Positions 46,436 through 54,916 of a DNA stretch of 64,000 nt are shown one piece after another. Origin of the DNA: Rhizobacter sp. (GTDB lineage: Bacteria > Pseudomonadota > Gammaproteobacteria > Burkholderiales > Burkholderiaceae_C). The notes under the pieces were generated by a model. That model was not told the DNA's origin, did not search any database, and was given only the letters and a program-made list of their open reading frames with translations. The position numbers were made by a program, and so were the translations under genes. Numbering within the stretch: the stretch's first letter is position 1; the number at the start of each line of letters is the position of its first letter. The stretch covers positions 1,302,001-1,366,000 of the forward strand of contig JAHBZQ010000001.1 in assembly GCA_019635355.1 (NCBI GenBank). The letters are read 5' to 3'.

Positions 46436-46442
46436 CGTCACA

Positions 46443-46853
46443 TCACTTGTCGACCGGGATCTGCGCCGGGCCTGACGCCACGGGAGCAGGGGCCGATGCG
46501 GCAGGCGCAGCGCCGGGAATGACCGAGCCTGCGGGCGCACTCGCCACTGCGCTGGCGGCGGCAGGCGCCGCACCTGCGCGGTCAAGCACGCTGTTGCCGG
46601 TGCTCGACGCCGAGCGACCACTGGAGTAGTACGTCAGGGCAAGCGTGCAGCAGAAGAAGACCGCGGCACAGACGGCCGTCGAGCGCGAGAGAAAGTTGGC
46701 GCTGCCCGTGGCACCGAAAAGGCTGCCCGACGAACCACTGCCGAAGGACGCGCCCATGTCCGCACCCTTGCCGTGCTGGATCAGCACCAATCCGATCATC
46801 GTCAGCGCTGCGAGGATCTGCACCACCAACACGACATTCATCAACACTTGCAT
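46443..46853 (-). CDS. secG: Preprotein translocase subunit SecG
   Basis: A small membrane subunit of SecYEG, 136 residues. There are two hydrophobic helices (VLMNVVLVVQILAALTMIGLVLI and STAVCAAVFFCCTLALTYY) separated by QHGKGADMGASFGSGSSGSLFGATGSANFLSR, the family's glycine/serine-rich cytoplasmic loop. An Ala/Pro-rich tail of about 50 residues extends the C-terminus beyond the E. coli length. It lies 38 bp after tpiA, probably co-transcribed. Confidence 0.96.
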   Translation of the reverse strand: MQVLMNVVLVVQILAALTMIGLVLIQHGKGADMGASFGSGSSGSLFGATGSANFLSRSTAVCAAVFFCCTLALTYYSSGRSASSTGNSVLDRAGAAPAAASAVASAPAGSVIPGAAPAASAPAPVASGPAQIPVDK

Positions 46854-46891
46854 TGCTACGAGCTCCTGGTTTTGTTCTTGAAGGCCGGCGC

Positions 46892-47632
46892 TCAGGCGGC
46901 GGCTTTGCAGATGGCGGCGAAATCGGCAGCCTTCAGCGACGCACCGCCGATCAGGCCACCGTCGATGTCGCCTTGCGCGAACAGCTGCTTGGCGTTGTCG
47001 GCCTTCACGCTGCCGCCATAGAGGATCAACATTTCCCCCGACTTCTCCGTGGCCGCATGCAGCTGCGCACGCAGCACGGCGTGCACAGCCTGGGCCTGCT
47101 CGGGCGTCGCCGTCTTGCCCGTGCCGATGGCCCACACCGGCTCATAGGCCACGACCACCTGCGAGATGCAGTGGCCAAGCGTGTGGATCACCGCCGACAG
47201 CTGGCGCTTGACGACCGCGTCGGTCTGCCCTGCTTCGCGCTCGGCGAGGGTTTCGCCCACGCACACAATCGGCGTCAGCTTGTGGGCCAGCGCGATCTTG
47301 GCCTTGTCGGCCACCAACTGGTCGGACTCGCCATGCAGCGCACGACGCTCCGAGTGCCCGACGATCACAAAGTGGCAGCCGAACTCGGCCAGCATGCCAG
47401 CCGACACCTCGCCGGTGTAAGCCCCCGACTCATGAGACGAGCAGTCTTGCGCGCCCCACTGCATGCGGCTGCCCTGCAACGACAGCGCCGTGTCGGCGAG
47501 ATAAGGAAACGGCACGCACACCGCGACCGCCGCATCCCACGGCTCGGCTTCCTTCAATGCGGCCAGCAACTCGGCGTTGGCCACGCGACCGCCATTCATC
47601 TTCCAGTTGCCAACCACCAGTTTGCGACGCAT
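46892..47632 (-). CDS. tpiA: Triosephosphate isomerase
   Basis: Interconverts dihydroxyacetone phosphate and glyceraldehyde-3-phosphate. The 246 residues include the catalytic Lys in VVGNWKMNGG, the catalytic His in VIVGHSERRALHGE, and the catalytic Glu with the flexible lid in VVAYEPVWAIGTGKTATPEQAQ. The phosphate-binding C-terminus is LYGGSVKADNAKQLFAQGDIDGGLIGGASL. It starts MRRKLVVGNWKMNGG and lies 19 bp after the quinone oxidoreductase gene. Confidence 0.98.
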   Translation of the reverse strand: MRRKLVVGNWKMNGGRVANAELLAALKEAEPWDAAVAVCVPFPYLADTALSLQGSRMQWGAQDCSSHESGAYTGEVSAGMLAEFGCHFVIVGHSERRALHGESDQLVADKAKIALAHKLTPIVCVGETLAEREAGQTDAVVKRQLSAVIHTLGHCISQVVVAYEPVWAIGTGKTATPEQAQAVHAVLRAQLHAATEKSGEMLILYGGSVKADNAKQLFAQGDIDGGLIGGASLKAADFAAICKAAA

Positions 47633-47651
47633 CAGTTCAGTTCCTAGAGGT

Positions 47652-48638
47652 TCACCACGTGAGCACGATCTTGCCGATGTGCTCGTTCGATTCCATCAAT
47701 GCGTGGGCCTGAGCCGCCTGCTCGGCCGGGAAGGTCTTGAAGATCACCGGCTTGACAGCACCCGACACCAGCCACGGCCACACCTTCGCGCGAAGCGCCT
47801 GTGCTATCGCCGCCTTGAACGCCACCGGGCGCGGACGCAGCGTCGAGCCGGTGACGGTGAGGCGCTTGCGCATCACGACACCTGCATCGATGCGCGCATC
47901 CACACCGCCTTGCACGGCGATGATCACCAGCCGGCCATCCTCGGCAAGGCAGCTCAGCTCACGTGCCACGTACTCACCGGCCACCATGTCGAGCACGACA
48001 TCGACGCCGCGCTTGTCGGTGATGCGCGCCACTTCCGCCGCGAAATCCTGGCTGCGGTAGTTGATCGCGTGGTCGGCGCCCAGCGAACGGCAGGCGTCGC
48101 ACTTTTCATCGGACCCGGCCGTCGCGATCGCCGTCGCACCCGCCGCCTTGGCGAGCTGAATGGCCGTCACACCGATGCCACTTGTGCCACCTTGCACGAG
48201 GAAGGTCTCGCCCGCTTGCAGGCCGCCACGATCGAACACGTTGGACCAGACGGTGAAGAAGGTCTCGGGCAAGCTCGCAGCTTCGACATCGCTCAATGCA
48301 CCCGGAACCGGCAGGCACTGCCCGACAGGTGCGACGCACTGCTCGGCGTAACCGCCACCCGCCACCAGAGCGCAGACCCGGTCGCCCGGTTTGAACCCAG
48401 CCGCACGCATGGCCTCACGGTCGCCATCGATGATGACGCCCGCAACCTCGAGCCCCGGCAGGTCTGACGCCCCGGGAGGCACCGGGTAGTGCCCTTTGCG
48501 CTGGAGCACGTCGGGCCGGTTGACGCCCGAGGCGCTGACGCGAATCAGCACCTCGCCCGCACCCGCGGAAGGCGTGGGGCGCTCAGCCGGCCGCAGCACG
48601 TCCGGCTTGCCGTAGGACGAGATTTCGATGGCTTTCAT
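47652..48638 (-). CDS. NAD(P)H-quinone oxidoreductase (zinc-free MDR, PIG3/Qor type)
   Basis: A medium-chain reductase of 328 residues without structural-zinc cysteines. It has ASGVNRPDVLQRKGHYPVPPGASDLPGLEVAGVI, GDRVCALVAGGGYAEQCVAP and the NADPH-binding FLVQGGTSGIGVTAIQLAKAAGATAIATAGSDEKCDACRSLGADHAINY. It ends WMESNEHIGKIVL-like (ALMESNEHIGKIVLTW). Members reduce quinones and some enones. It is in the pnp-tpiA-secG cluster. Confidence 0.92.
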   Translation of the reverse strand: MKAIEISSYGKPDVLRPAERPTPSAGAGEVLIRVSASGVNRPDVLQRKGHYPVPPGASDLPGLEVAGVIIDGDREAMRAAGFKPGDRVCALVAGGGYAEQCVAPVGQCLPVPGALSDVEAASLPETFFTVWSNVFDRGGLQAGETFLVQGGTSGIGVTAIQLAKAAGATAIATAGSDEKCDACRSLGADHAINYRSQDFAAEVARITDKRGVDVVLDMVAGEYVARELSCLAEDGRLVIIAVQGGVDARIDAGVVMRKRLTVTGSTLRPRPVAFKAAIAQALRAKVWPWLVSGAVKPVIFKTFPAEQAAQAHALMESNEHIGKIVLTW

Positions 48639-48680
48639 GGCGCAACGATTCGCTGGGCGGCAACTCGCCGCCCGGCTGCA

Positions 48681-50801
48681 TCACTCCTGCGTGGCAGACG
48701 CCTGCGGCTCGCGCTCGATCAGCGCCTTCATCGACAGCTTGACGCGGCCCTTCTCGTCGGTCTCGAGCACCTTGACCTTGACGATCTGGCCTTCCTTCAG
48801 GAAGTCGGTGACCTTCTCGACGCGCTGGTGCGCGATCTGGCTGATGTGCAGCAGGCCGTCCTTGCCCGGGAGCAGGTTCACGAGCGCACCGAACTCGAGA
48901 ATCTTGGTGACCGGGCCTTCGTAGACCTTGCCCACTTCGACCTCGGCGGTGATCTCCTCGATGCGCTTCTTGGCGTAGGCTGCCTTGTCGGCGTCGGCCG
49001 AAGCGATGGTGATGGTGCCGTCTTCGCCGATGTCGATCGTGGTGCCGGTCTCTTCGGTCAGGGCGCGGATGGTGGCGCCGCCCTTGCCGATCACGTCACG
49101 GATCTTCTCGGGGTTGATCTTCATCGTGTACAGGCGCGGCGCGAACTGCGACACCTCGGCCTTGGCCTCGCCCATCGCTTCGGTCATCTTGCCGAGGATG
49201 TGCAGGCGGGCTTCCTTGGCTTGCGCCAGCGCGACCTGCATGATTTCCTTGGTGATGCCTTGGATCTTGATGTCCATCTGCAGGGCGGTCACGCCAGCGG
49301 TCGTGCCGGCGACCTTGAAGTCCATGTCGCCCAGGTGATCTTCATCGCCCAGGATGTCGGTCAGCACCGCGAAACGGTTGCCGTCCTTGATCAGGCCCAT
49401 GGCGATGCCGGCCACGTGCGCCTTGAGGGGCACGCCAGCGTCCATCAGTGCGAGGCAGCCGCCGCACACCGAAGCCATCGACGAAGAGCCGTTCGACTCG
49501 GTGATTTCGGACACCACGCGCATCGAGTACGGAAACTCGACACGGTCCGGCAGCACGGCGACGAGCGCGCGCTTGGCCAGGCGGCCGTGGCCGATTTCGC
49601 GGCGCTTCGGCGAGCCCACACGGCCGGTTTCGCCGGTGGCGAACGGGGGCATGTTGTAGTGGAGCATGAAGTGCTCGCTGAACTCGCCTGCGAGCGCATC
49701 GATCTTCTGCGAGTCGCGGTCGGTGCCGAGCGTGGCGGCGACCAGCGCCTGCGTCTCACCGCGGGTGAAGAGCGCCGAACCGTGCACGCGCGGCAGTACG
49801 CCATTGCGGATCTCGATCGGGCGCACGGTGCGGGTGTCGCGGCCGTCGATGCGGGGCTCGCCCGACAGGATCTGGCTGCGCACGATGCGGGCTTCGATCT
49901 CGAACAAGATCGTCTCGACCTTCACCTTGTCATAAGCGGCGCCTTCCGCGTCCAGGGCGGCGAACACGTCGGCCGTGGCCTGGCGGGTGGCTTGCGTGCG
50001 TGCCTGCTTGGAGCGGATCTGGTAGGCGGCGCGCAGCTTCTCTTCGGCCAGCGTGGTGACCTTGCCGATGAAGGCTTCATCCTTCGCGGGCGGCTGCCAG
50101 TCCCAGGCGGGCTTGCCGGCGTCACGCACCAGCTCGTTGATCGCGGCGATGGCAATGTTGCCTTGTTCGTGGCCGAAGACCACGCCGCCGAGCATCACTT
50201 CTTCGCTCAGCTGCTGGGCTTCGGATTCGACCATCAGCACCGCGGCCTGCGTGCCGGCGACGACCAGGTCCATCTGCGAGTCGAGGAGCTGGGTCTTGCC
50301 GGGGTTCAGCACGTACTGGCCGTTGATGTAGCCCACGCGTGCGGCGCCGATCGGGCCGTTGAACGGGATGCCCGAGATCGCCAGCGCGGCGCTCGCGCCG
50401 ATCAGCGACGGGATGTCGGCCGAAACTTCGGGGTTCAGCGACAGGACGTGGATCACGACCTGCACTTCGTTGTAGAAGCCGTCCGGGAACAGCGGGCGCA
50501 GCGGGCGGTCGATCAGGCGCGAGGTCAGCGTCTCGAGTTCGCTCGGGCGGCCTTCACGCTTGAAGAAGCTGCCGGGGATCTTGCCGGCGGCGTAGGTCTT
50601 TTCGAGGTAGTCGACGGTCAGGGGGAAGAAGTCCTGGCCCGGCTTGGCGTTCTTGGCGCCCACCACGGTGGCGAGTACCACGGTGTCTTCCACATCAACC
50701 AGCACTGCGCCTGAAGCCTGGCGGGCGATCTCGCCCGTTTCCAGCTTCACGGTGTGCTGGCCCCATTGGAAGGTCTTGGTGACTTTGTTGAACATGCTCA
50801 T
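48681..50801 (-). CDS. pnp: Polyribonucleotide nucleotidyltransferase (PNPase)
   Basis: A 3'-5' phosphorolytic exoribonuclease of the RNA degradosome, 706 residues. It has two RNase PH-like domains (PGSFFKREGRPSELETLTSRLIDRPLRPLFPDGF; MPPFATGETGRVGSPKRREIGHGRLAKRALVAVLP), a helical linker, then a KH domain (IRDVIGKGGATIRALTEETGTTIDIGEDGTI) and an S1 domain (VEVGKVYEGPVTKILEFGALVNLLPGKDGLLHISQIAHQRV). AGGAGAG precedes the ATG. It is downstream of rpsO with a hairpin between, the classic arrangement. Confidence 0.98.
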   Translation of the reverse strand: MSMFNKVTKTFQWGQHTVKLETGEIARQASGAVLVDVEDTVVLATVVGAKNAKPGQDFFPLTVDYLEKTYAAGKIPGSFFKREGRPSELETLTSRLIDRPLRPLFPDGFYNEVQVVIHVLSLNPEVSADIPSLIGASAALAISGIPFNGPIGAARVGYINGQYVLNPGKTQLLDSQMDLVVAGTQAAVLMVESEAQQLSEEVMLGGVVFGHEQGNIAIAAINELVRDAGKPAWDWQPPAKDEAFIGKVTTLAEEKLRAAYQIRSKQARTQATRQATADVFAALDAEGAAYDKVKVETILFEIEARIVRSQILSGEPRIDGRDTRTVRPIEIRNGVLPRVHGSALFTRGETQALVAATLGTDRDSQKIDALAGEFSEHFMLHYNMPPFATGETGRVGSPKRREIGHGRLAKRALVAVLPDRVEFPYSMRVVSEITESNGSSSMASVCGGCLALMDAGVPLKAHVAGIAMGLIKDGNRFAVLTDILGDEDHLGDMDFKVAGTTAGVTALQMDIKIQGITKEIMQVALAQAKEARLHILGKMTEAMGEAKAEVSQFAPRLYTMKINPEKIRDVIGKGGATIRALTEETGTTIDIGEDGTITIASADADKAAYAKKRIEEITAEVEVGKVYEGPVTKILEFGALVNLLPGKDGLLHISQIAHQRVEKVTDFLKEGQIVKVKVLETDEKGRVKLSMKALIEREPQASATQE

Positions 50802-50954
50802 GTGTCTCTCCTATTGCTTGTCAGCGCCTTGCGGGCGGCGCCTTCTGCCCGGAGCACAACAACCTGGCGCGATGCCATTCCAGCGGGGCTCGGCTTCGAT
50901 GAAGCGCCGGTGGAATGACACATCGTCATCAGTGGCTGTCGGTCTCCAAATGCA

Positions 50955-50988
50955 AAGAGCCTGTGCTGGCAGGTCCAGACAGGCTCTT
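50955..50988 (-). terminator. rpsO-pnp intercistronic hairpin, probable terminator or RNase site
   Basis: AAGAGCCTGT and ACAGGCTCTT form a perfect 10-bp stem around a 14-nt loop, 16 bases after the rpsO stop. On the minus strand the stem is followed by TGCATTTGG, a weak T-tract. In E. coli the same place holds the rpsO terminator and RNase cleavage sites; by analogy this controls how much pnp message follows rpsO. Confidence 0.7.
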
Positions 50989-51004
50989 CACTTTTCGCTT
51001 CGGC

Positions 51005-51274
51005 TTACTTGCGCAGACCGAGCTTCTGGATCAGAGCGGTGTAGCGCTCTGCGTCCTTGTTCTTGAGGTAAGCCAAAAGGCTCTTGCGGGTGTTGACCAT
51101 CTTCAGGAGGCCGCGGCGACCGTGGTGATCCTTCAGGTGGGTCTTGAAGTGGGGGGTCAGCTCGTTGATGCGAGCGGTCAGCAGCGCGACTTGGACTTCG
51201 GGGGAGCCGGTATCGGCGGCACTGCGGGCATTGGCCTTGACGATTTCGGCCTTGTTCAGATCAGCGACAGACAT
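51005..51274 (-). CDS. rpsO: 30S ribosomal protein S15
   Basis: An 89-residue primary 16S rRNA-binding protein. The sequence MSVADLNKAEIVKANARSAADTGSPEVQVALLTARINELTPHFKTHLKDHHGRRGLLKMVNTRKSLLAYLKNKDAERYTALIQKLGLRK is S15 over its full length, with the LTxHxKxHxxDHxxRRGLL signature. The leader is about 140 bases, with a TATAAT box at its upstream end. S15 is known to repress its own mRNA in several bacteria. Confidence 0.99.
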   Translation of the reverse strand: MSVADLNKAEIVKANARSAADTGSPEVQVALLTARINELTPHFKTHLKDHHGRRGLLKMVNTRKSLLAYLKNKDAERYTALIQKLGLRK

Positions 51275-51421
51275 GTCAGTTTCCAGAAAAATCCGGTCGC
51301 CGGCGCCTGCTTGTGATGGCGCTGCGGTTTCCGGTGTTGCGACTTGCGGTGGCGGGAGAAACCTTCCCGCGCCGTGCTAGGTGCTCAAGCCACCGGCGGA
51401 CCGGCGGCGCAAAGCCCGTCG

Positions 51422-51427
51422 ATTATA
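51422..51427 (-). promoter_or_regulatory. Candidate -10 box of the rpsO promoter
   Basis: TATAAT on the minus strand overlaps the stop codon of the aminotransferase gene, about 148 bp upstream of rpsO. I see no good -35 element 16-18 bases further up, so the call rests on the -10 match and the position. Confidence 0.4.
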
Positions 51428-52574
51428 GCCGAAGGGCGTCGGCCAGCCGGGCCACCCCTTGTATGAGCCGGGACGAGTCGCGGGCGGCGAAGCACCAGCG
51501 CAGCCAACCTTCGGCCTCGTCGCCGAACGCCGAGCCGGGCGCCAGCCCGAGGCCGTGACGCTCCACCAGCCGCTTGGCGAACGCCAGGGAGTCGTTCTCC
51601 CCGTCGACGCGGAAGAAGGCGTACATCCCGCCCCGGGGCAAGGCCACGGTGACACCCGGGAGCGCGGCCAGACGCGGAACCAGCGTGTCGCGGCAGGCCC
51701 GAAGCCGGCTGACGAGCCCGGGCACCGACTCGCCCGCCTCCGACAGGGCCGCCAAACCACCCTTCTGCACGAACACCGGCGCGCAAGAGGTGTTGAACTC
51801 GATCAGCTTCGCCACTTCGCCCGACAGCCCCGCTGGCAGCACCAGCCAGCCCAGGCGCCAGCCGGTCATGAGGAAGCTCTTGGAGAAGCTGTGCGCGACG
51901 ATCAGCCGGTCGGTCGGGTCGGCGATGTCGAGGAAGCTGGGGGCCGCCCGGTGGCCAGGCTCGAAATAGAGCCGCTCGTAGACCTCGTCGGCCACGATCC
52001 AGGTGCCCGTCTGGCGGCAGCGCTCAAGGATGGCCCGCTGCTCGTCGGGCGTCAGCGTCCAGCCCGTCGGGTTGTTGGGCGCGTTCAGGATCACCGCGCG
52101 CGTGCTCGGGGTGATGGCCTCCAGCAGCGCCTGCAGGTCGAGCACCCAGGCGCCCTCGCGCACGTTGAGCGACACCCGCTTCACCTGTGCGCCGAGGATC
52201 ACCGGCTGCGCCGTCACGTTGGGCCACACCGGCACCACGGCCACCACGTCGTGACCCGGCTCCAGGATCAGTTGAGCCGCGATCATCAGTGCGCTCACAC
52301 CGGAAGACGTGACCGCGATGCGCTCCACTTCGACCGGCCGGTGCAGGCCGCTCGTGTAGGCGCTCAAGGCCTCGCGCAGCGCCGGCAGCCCGAGGTTGTG
52401 CGAATAGAAGGTTTCGCCTGCCTGCAGGGACGCAATCGCCGCATCGCGCGCCAGGCTGGGCGTGACCTCGTCGCTCTCGCCGAACCAGAACGCCAGCACG
52501 TCGCTGCGGCCGAGGCCGGCGTTGGCGACTTCGCGGATCTTGGAGGCCGGCAGGCCGGCAATCGCTTGCCTCAT
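51423..52574 (-). CDS. Class I/II pyridoxal-phosphate aminotransferase
   Basis: A fold-type I PLP enzyme of 383 residues. It has APNNPTGWTLTPDEQRAILERCRQTGTWIVADEVYERLYFEPG (PLP Asn, Asp and Tyr contacts), the Schiff-base Lys in IVAHSFSKSFLMTGWRLGWLVLP, and the substrate-carboxylate Arg near GWLRWCFA. It is of the aspartate/aromatic aminotransferase-like group; donor and acceptor are unknown. The ATG at 52574 overlaps the tsaD stop by four bases. The longer open frame upstream lies inside tsaD. Confidence 0.9.
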   Translation of the reverse strand: MRQAIAGLPASKIREVANAGLGRSDVLAFWFGESDEVTPSLARDAAIASLQAGETFYSHNLGLPALREALSAYTSGLHRPVEVERIAVTSSGVSALMIAAQLILEPGHDVVAVVPVWPNVTAQPVILGAQVKRVSLNVREGAWVLDLQALLEAITPSTRAVILNAPNNPTGWTLTPDEQRAILERCRQTGTWIVADEVYERLYFEPGHRAAPSFLDIADPTDRLIVAHSFSKSFLMTGWRLGWLVLPAGLSGEVAKLIEFNTSCAPVFVQKGGLAALSEAGESVPGLVSRLRACRDTLVPRLAALPGVTVALPRGGMYAFFRVDGENDSLAFAKRLVERHGLGLAPGSAFGDEAEGWLRWCFAARDSSRLIQGVARLADALRL

Positions 52575-53602
52575 ACCGACGACAAGTCCCAGCGTGGCTG
52601 CACGTCGAAGCCGTACTCCTCGCGCGGCTGCGCCAACCCGCGCTGCAGGCGCATCGCCGCGGCGAGCGCGATCATGGCGCCGTTGTCGGTGCACAGCGCT
52701 AGTTCCGGGTAATGCACCTTCACGCCCCGCTTGGTGCAGGCCGCGTTGAGCTGCTCGCGCAAGCGCGCGTTGGCCCCCACCCCACCAGCGACCACCAGGC
52801 GCTTCAGGCCGGTCTGCTTCAGCGCCGCCAGCGACTTCTTCACCAGCACGTCGACGATCGCCTGCTGGGTCGAGGCCGCGAGATGGGCCTTGTCCTGCTC
52901 GCAGACGTTGGAGCCGAGCTTGAGAACCTGAGTGCGCACAGCGGTCTTCAGGCCGGCAAACGAGAAATCGAGGTTGCCGCTGTGCAGCAGCGGGCGCGGC
53001 AGCTCGAAGGCATCGGCGCTGCCGAATTCCGCCAACCGCGCCAACGCCGGCCCACCGGGGTAGCCGAGGCCCAGCATCTTGGCCGACTTGTCGAAGGCTT
53101 CACCCGCCGCGTCGTCGATGGTCTCGCCGAGCAATTCATAACTGCCGACGTCATCGACCCGCATCAGCTGCGTGTGCCCACCCGACACCAGCAAGGCCAC
53201 GAACGGGAACTCGGGCGGGTCGGCGGCCAGGAACGGAGACAGCAGATGCCCCTCCAGGTGATGCACCCCCACCACCGGCTTGCCCAGCGCCGCCGCCAGC
53301 GCACAGGCCACACCCGCCCCCACCAGCAGCGCACCGGCGAGCCCCGGGCCGCGGGTATAGGCCACCACGTCGATGTCTTGCAAGCGCTGGCCCGACTCGG
53401 CCAGCACATGCCCGGTCAGCGGCAGCACCCGCCGGATGTGGTCACGCGAGGCCAGCTCTGGCACCACGCCGCCGTAGGCCTGGTGCATGTCGATCTGGCT
53501 GTGCAGCGCCTGGGCCAGCAGCCTCGGCACGCCATGCGTATCGGCATCGACCAAGGCCACACCTGTTTCGTCGCACGACGACTCGACCCCCAGTACGTTC
53601 AT
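52571..53602 (-). CDS. tsaD: tRNA N6-threonylcarbamoyladenosine transferase TsaD
   Basis: Transfers the threonylcarbamoyl group to A37 of ANN-decoding tRNAs, with TsaB and TsaE. The 343-residue ASKHA-fold protein starts MNVLGVESSCDETGVALVD. It has the metal-binding HxxxH in GVHHLEGHLLSPFLA, the nucleotide motifs LVSGGHTQLMRVDDVGSYELLGETIDDAAGEAFDKSAKMLGLGYPGGPALARLA and VVAGGVGANARLREQL, and the C-terminal CTDNGAMIALAA. It is coupled to the aminotransferase gene. Confidence 0.98.
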   Translation of the reverse strand: MNVLGVESSCDETGVALVDADTHGVPRLLAQALHSQIDMHQAYGGVVPELASRDHIRRVLPLTGHVLAESGQRLQDIDVVAYTRGPGLAGALLVGAGVACALAAALGKPVVGVHHLEGHLLSPFLAADPPEFPFVALLVSGGHTQLMRVDDVGSYELLGETIDDAAGEAFDKSAKMLGLGYPGGPALARLAEFGSADAFELPRPLLHSGNLDFSFAGLKTAVRTQVLKLGSNVCEQDKAHLAASTQQAIVDVLVKKSLAALKQTGLKRLVVAGGVGANARLREQLNAACTKRGVKVHYPELALCTDNGAMIALAAAMRLQRGLAQPREEYGFDVQPRWDLSSV

Positions 53603-53804
53603 CCGAAAGAGTGTACCGAGCGCAACACTTCGTCCTCGAAAGCCTGTGGATCCCTACAGCTGCGCATCGGTGTTTTCCCGTGAACGCCGCCCGAAGGCCC
53701 CAAGACCTACTTCCCGTGCACCAGGGTGGCGCTCTACCCTGCGCGTCCCGGCCCGAAACCTGCGTTCGCCGGGGAACAAATATGAGAGTCGTTGGGGGAT
53801 CCAC

Positions 53805-54092
53805 ATGAAGGAATACCGTCTCCTGGCCTGGGCCGAGCTGCCCGCGCCGTACCACCGCATTGCCTACCGGCGCATGCTGACCGACCTGTCGCACCGCTAC
53901 ATGACGCTCGCCCAGCTGGTCTCGGCCAGCGGCCTCAAGCGCCAGGAAGTACGCGAGTTCCTTGACATGCTGGAGGCGCGCGACCTGCTCATCGACCGCG
54001 AAGGCTTCGCCAACGACTCGGTCTTCGGCTCGCTGCGCCCGCTGGGCGGCTGGATCCGCAAAGCGCTCAACGCCTCGGCCACCGACCGCTGA
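53805..54092 (+). CDS. Small conserved hypothetical, winged-helix-like
   Basis: A 95-residue protein, MKEYRLLAWAELPAPYHRIAYRRMLTDLSHRYMTLAQLVSASGLKRQEVREFLDMLEARDLLIDREG and on. The segment from MTLAQLV to LLIDRE reads like a helix-turn-helix followed by a wing, so DNA binding is possible. GGGGGATCCAC precedes the ATG. It is followed directly by an intrinsic terminator, so it is a single-gene unit just upstream of nasT. I do not recognise a named family. Confidence 0.75.
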   Translation: MKEYRLLAWAELPAPYHRIAYRRMLTDLSHRYMTLAQLVSASGLKRQEVREFLDMLEARDLLIDREGFANDSVFGSLRPLGGWIRKALNASATDR

Positions 54093-54112
54093 GCGCTGCC
54101 AACTCCATCACG

Positions 54113-54138
54113 AAGCCCGCCCCCTACGCGGGCTTTTT
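54113..54138 (+). terminator. Rho-independent terminator after the winged-helix-like gene
   Basis: AAGCCCGC and GCGGGCTT form a perfect 8-bp stem around a 7-nt loop, followed by TTTTTGCTTT. It ends the unit at 53805-54092 and isolates nasT from it. Confidence 0.9.
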
Positions 54139-54144
54139 GCTTTC

Positions 54145-54160
54145 TGGCGTGGATGTTGCT
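54145..54160 (+). promoter_or_regulatory. Candidate sigma-54 promoter of nasT
   Basis: TGGCGTGGATGTTGCT has the GG-N10-GC spacing and a TTGCT end. The predicted transcription start (about 54171) is only two bases before the chosen ATG, which has no Shine-Dalgarno. Either the message is nearly leaderless or the motif is fortuitous. Confidence 0.35.
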
Positions 54161-54172
54161 CACCCGTGCACC

Positions 54173-54823
54173 ATGAAAGCGCCCCTGCGCCCCACCATTC
54201 CGTCGACCACCTTGCGCATCGTGATCGTGGCGCCTGACCTCGCGCCCGATGCATCCGACCCCGAAGCCGGCACCGAGGCGGAACGTTCGCGCGCGCTGCG
54301 CATCGGCCTGCTGGAGCATGGCTACAACATCGTGGCCGTGCTGCCGGCCGACGTCTTCCTGCCCGACCGCCTGGCGCAGATCGCGCCCGACATGATCATC
54401 GTCGACGCCGAGAGCCAAGCGCGCGACACGCTGGAGCACGTGGTGATGGCCACGCGCGAGGAGCGCCGCCCGATCGTGCTCTTCACCAACGACGACGACA
54501 CCACGCACGTCGGCGCGGCCATCGCGGCGGGCGTGACCGCCTATGTGGTGGCAGGCCTCGCGCCCGAACGCGTCAAGCCCGTGCTCGACGTGGCCATGGC
54601 GCGTTTCCAGCACGAAGAAGGGCTTCGCCGCGAGTTGGCCGACGCACGCACCGAGTTGTCGGACCGCAAACTGATCGACCGCGCCAAGGCACTGCTCATC
54701 CGCCACCACGGCCTGAGCGAAGAAGAGGCGTATGCGAGGTTGCGACGCACCGCAATGGAGAAGCGCCTGAAGCTCGCCGACGTGGCGCAGCGCCTCATTG
54801 ATGTGAGCGACCTGCTCGGCTGA
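54173..54823 (+). CDS. nasT: NasT-type ANTAR antiterminator, nitrate assimilation regulator
   Basis: A 216-residue response-regulator-like protein. A receiver-like domain (about 14-140: LRIVIVAPDLAPDA, MIIVDAESQARDTLEHVVMATREERRPIVLFTNDDD, TAYVVAGL) lacks the usual acidic pair and switch lysine, as in other NasT proteins. A coiled linker leads to a C-terminal ANTAR domain (about 155-214: LSDRKLIDRAKALLIRHHGLSEEEAYARLRRTAMEKRLKLADVAQRLIDVSDLLG) that binds two-hairpin leader RNA to prevent termination. Just downstream is exactly such a leader before nrtA. In known systems NasS, a cytoplasmic nitrate sensor, holds NasT; no NasS is in this window. Confidence 0.9.
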   Translation: MKAPLRPTIPSTTLRIVIVAPDLAPDASDPEAGTEAERSRALRIGLLEHGYNIVAVLPADVFLPDRLAQIAPDMIIVDAESQARDTLEHVVMATREERRPIVLFTNDDDTTHVGAAIAAGVTAYVVAGLAPERVKPVLDVAMARFQHEEGLRRELADARTELSDRKLIDRAKALLIRHHGLSEEEAYARLRRTAMEKRLKLADVAQRLIDVSDLLG

Positions 54824-54852
54824 GGTGCGACACCGGCGTTCGCACACCGCCT

Positions 54853-54870
54853 TGGTGCAATGCAACACCA
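54853..54870. promoter_or_regulatory. Inverted repeat upstream of the nrt sigma-54 promoter, possible activator site
   Basis: TGGTG-N8-CACCA is centred about 55 bp upstream of the predicted start of nrt transcription. NtrC-type sites use the same half-site letters but usually in the other order, so this is only a candidate. Confidence 0.25.
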
Positions 54871-54889
54871 CAAACCTCACGAACGGCCC

Positions 54890-54905
54890 TGGCACGGCCC
54901 TTGCG
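54890..54905 (+). promoter_or_regulatory. Sigma-54 promoter of the nrtABC operon
   Basis: TGGCACGGCCCTTGCG matches the -24/-12 consensus TGGCAC-N5-TTGC at every fixed position. The GC at 54903-54904 puts the start of transcription near 54916, one base before the first regulatory hairpin. This makes the operon dependent on RpoN and, most likely, NtrC. Confidence 0.85.
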
Positions 54906-54916
54906 AATTGAAGGGC

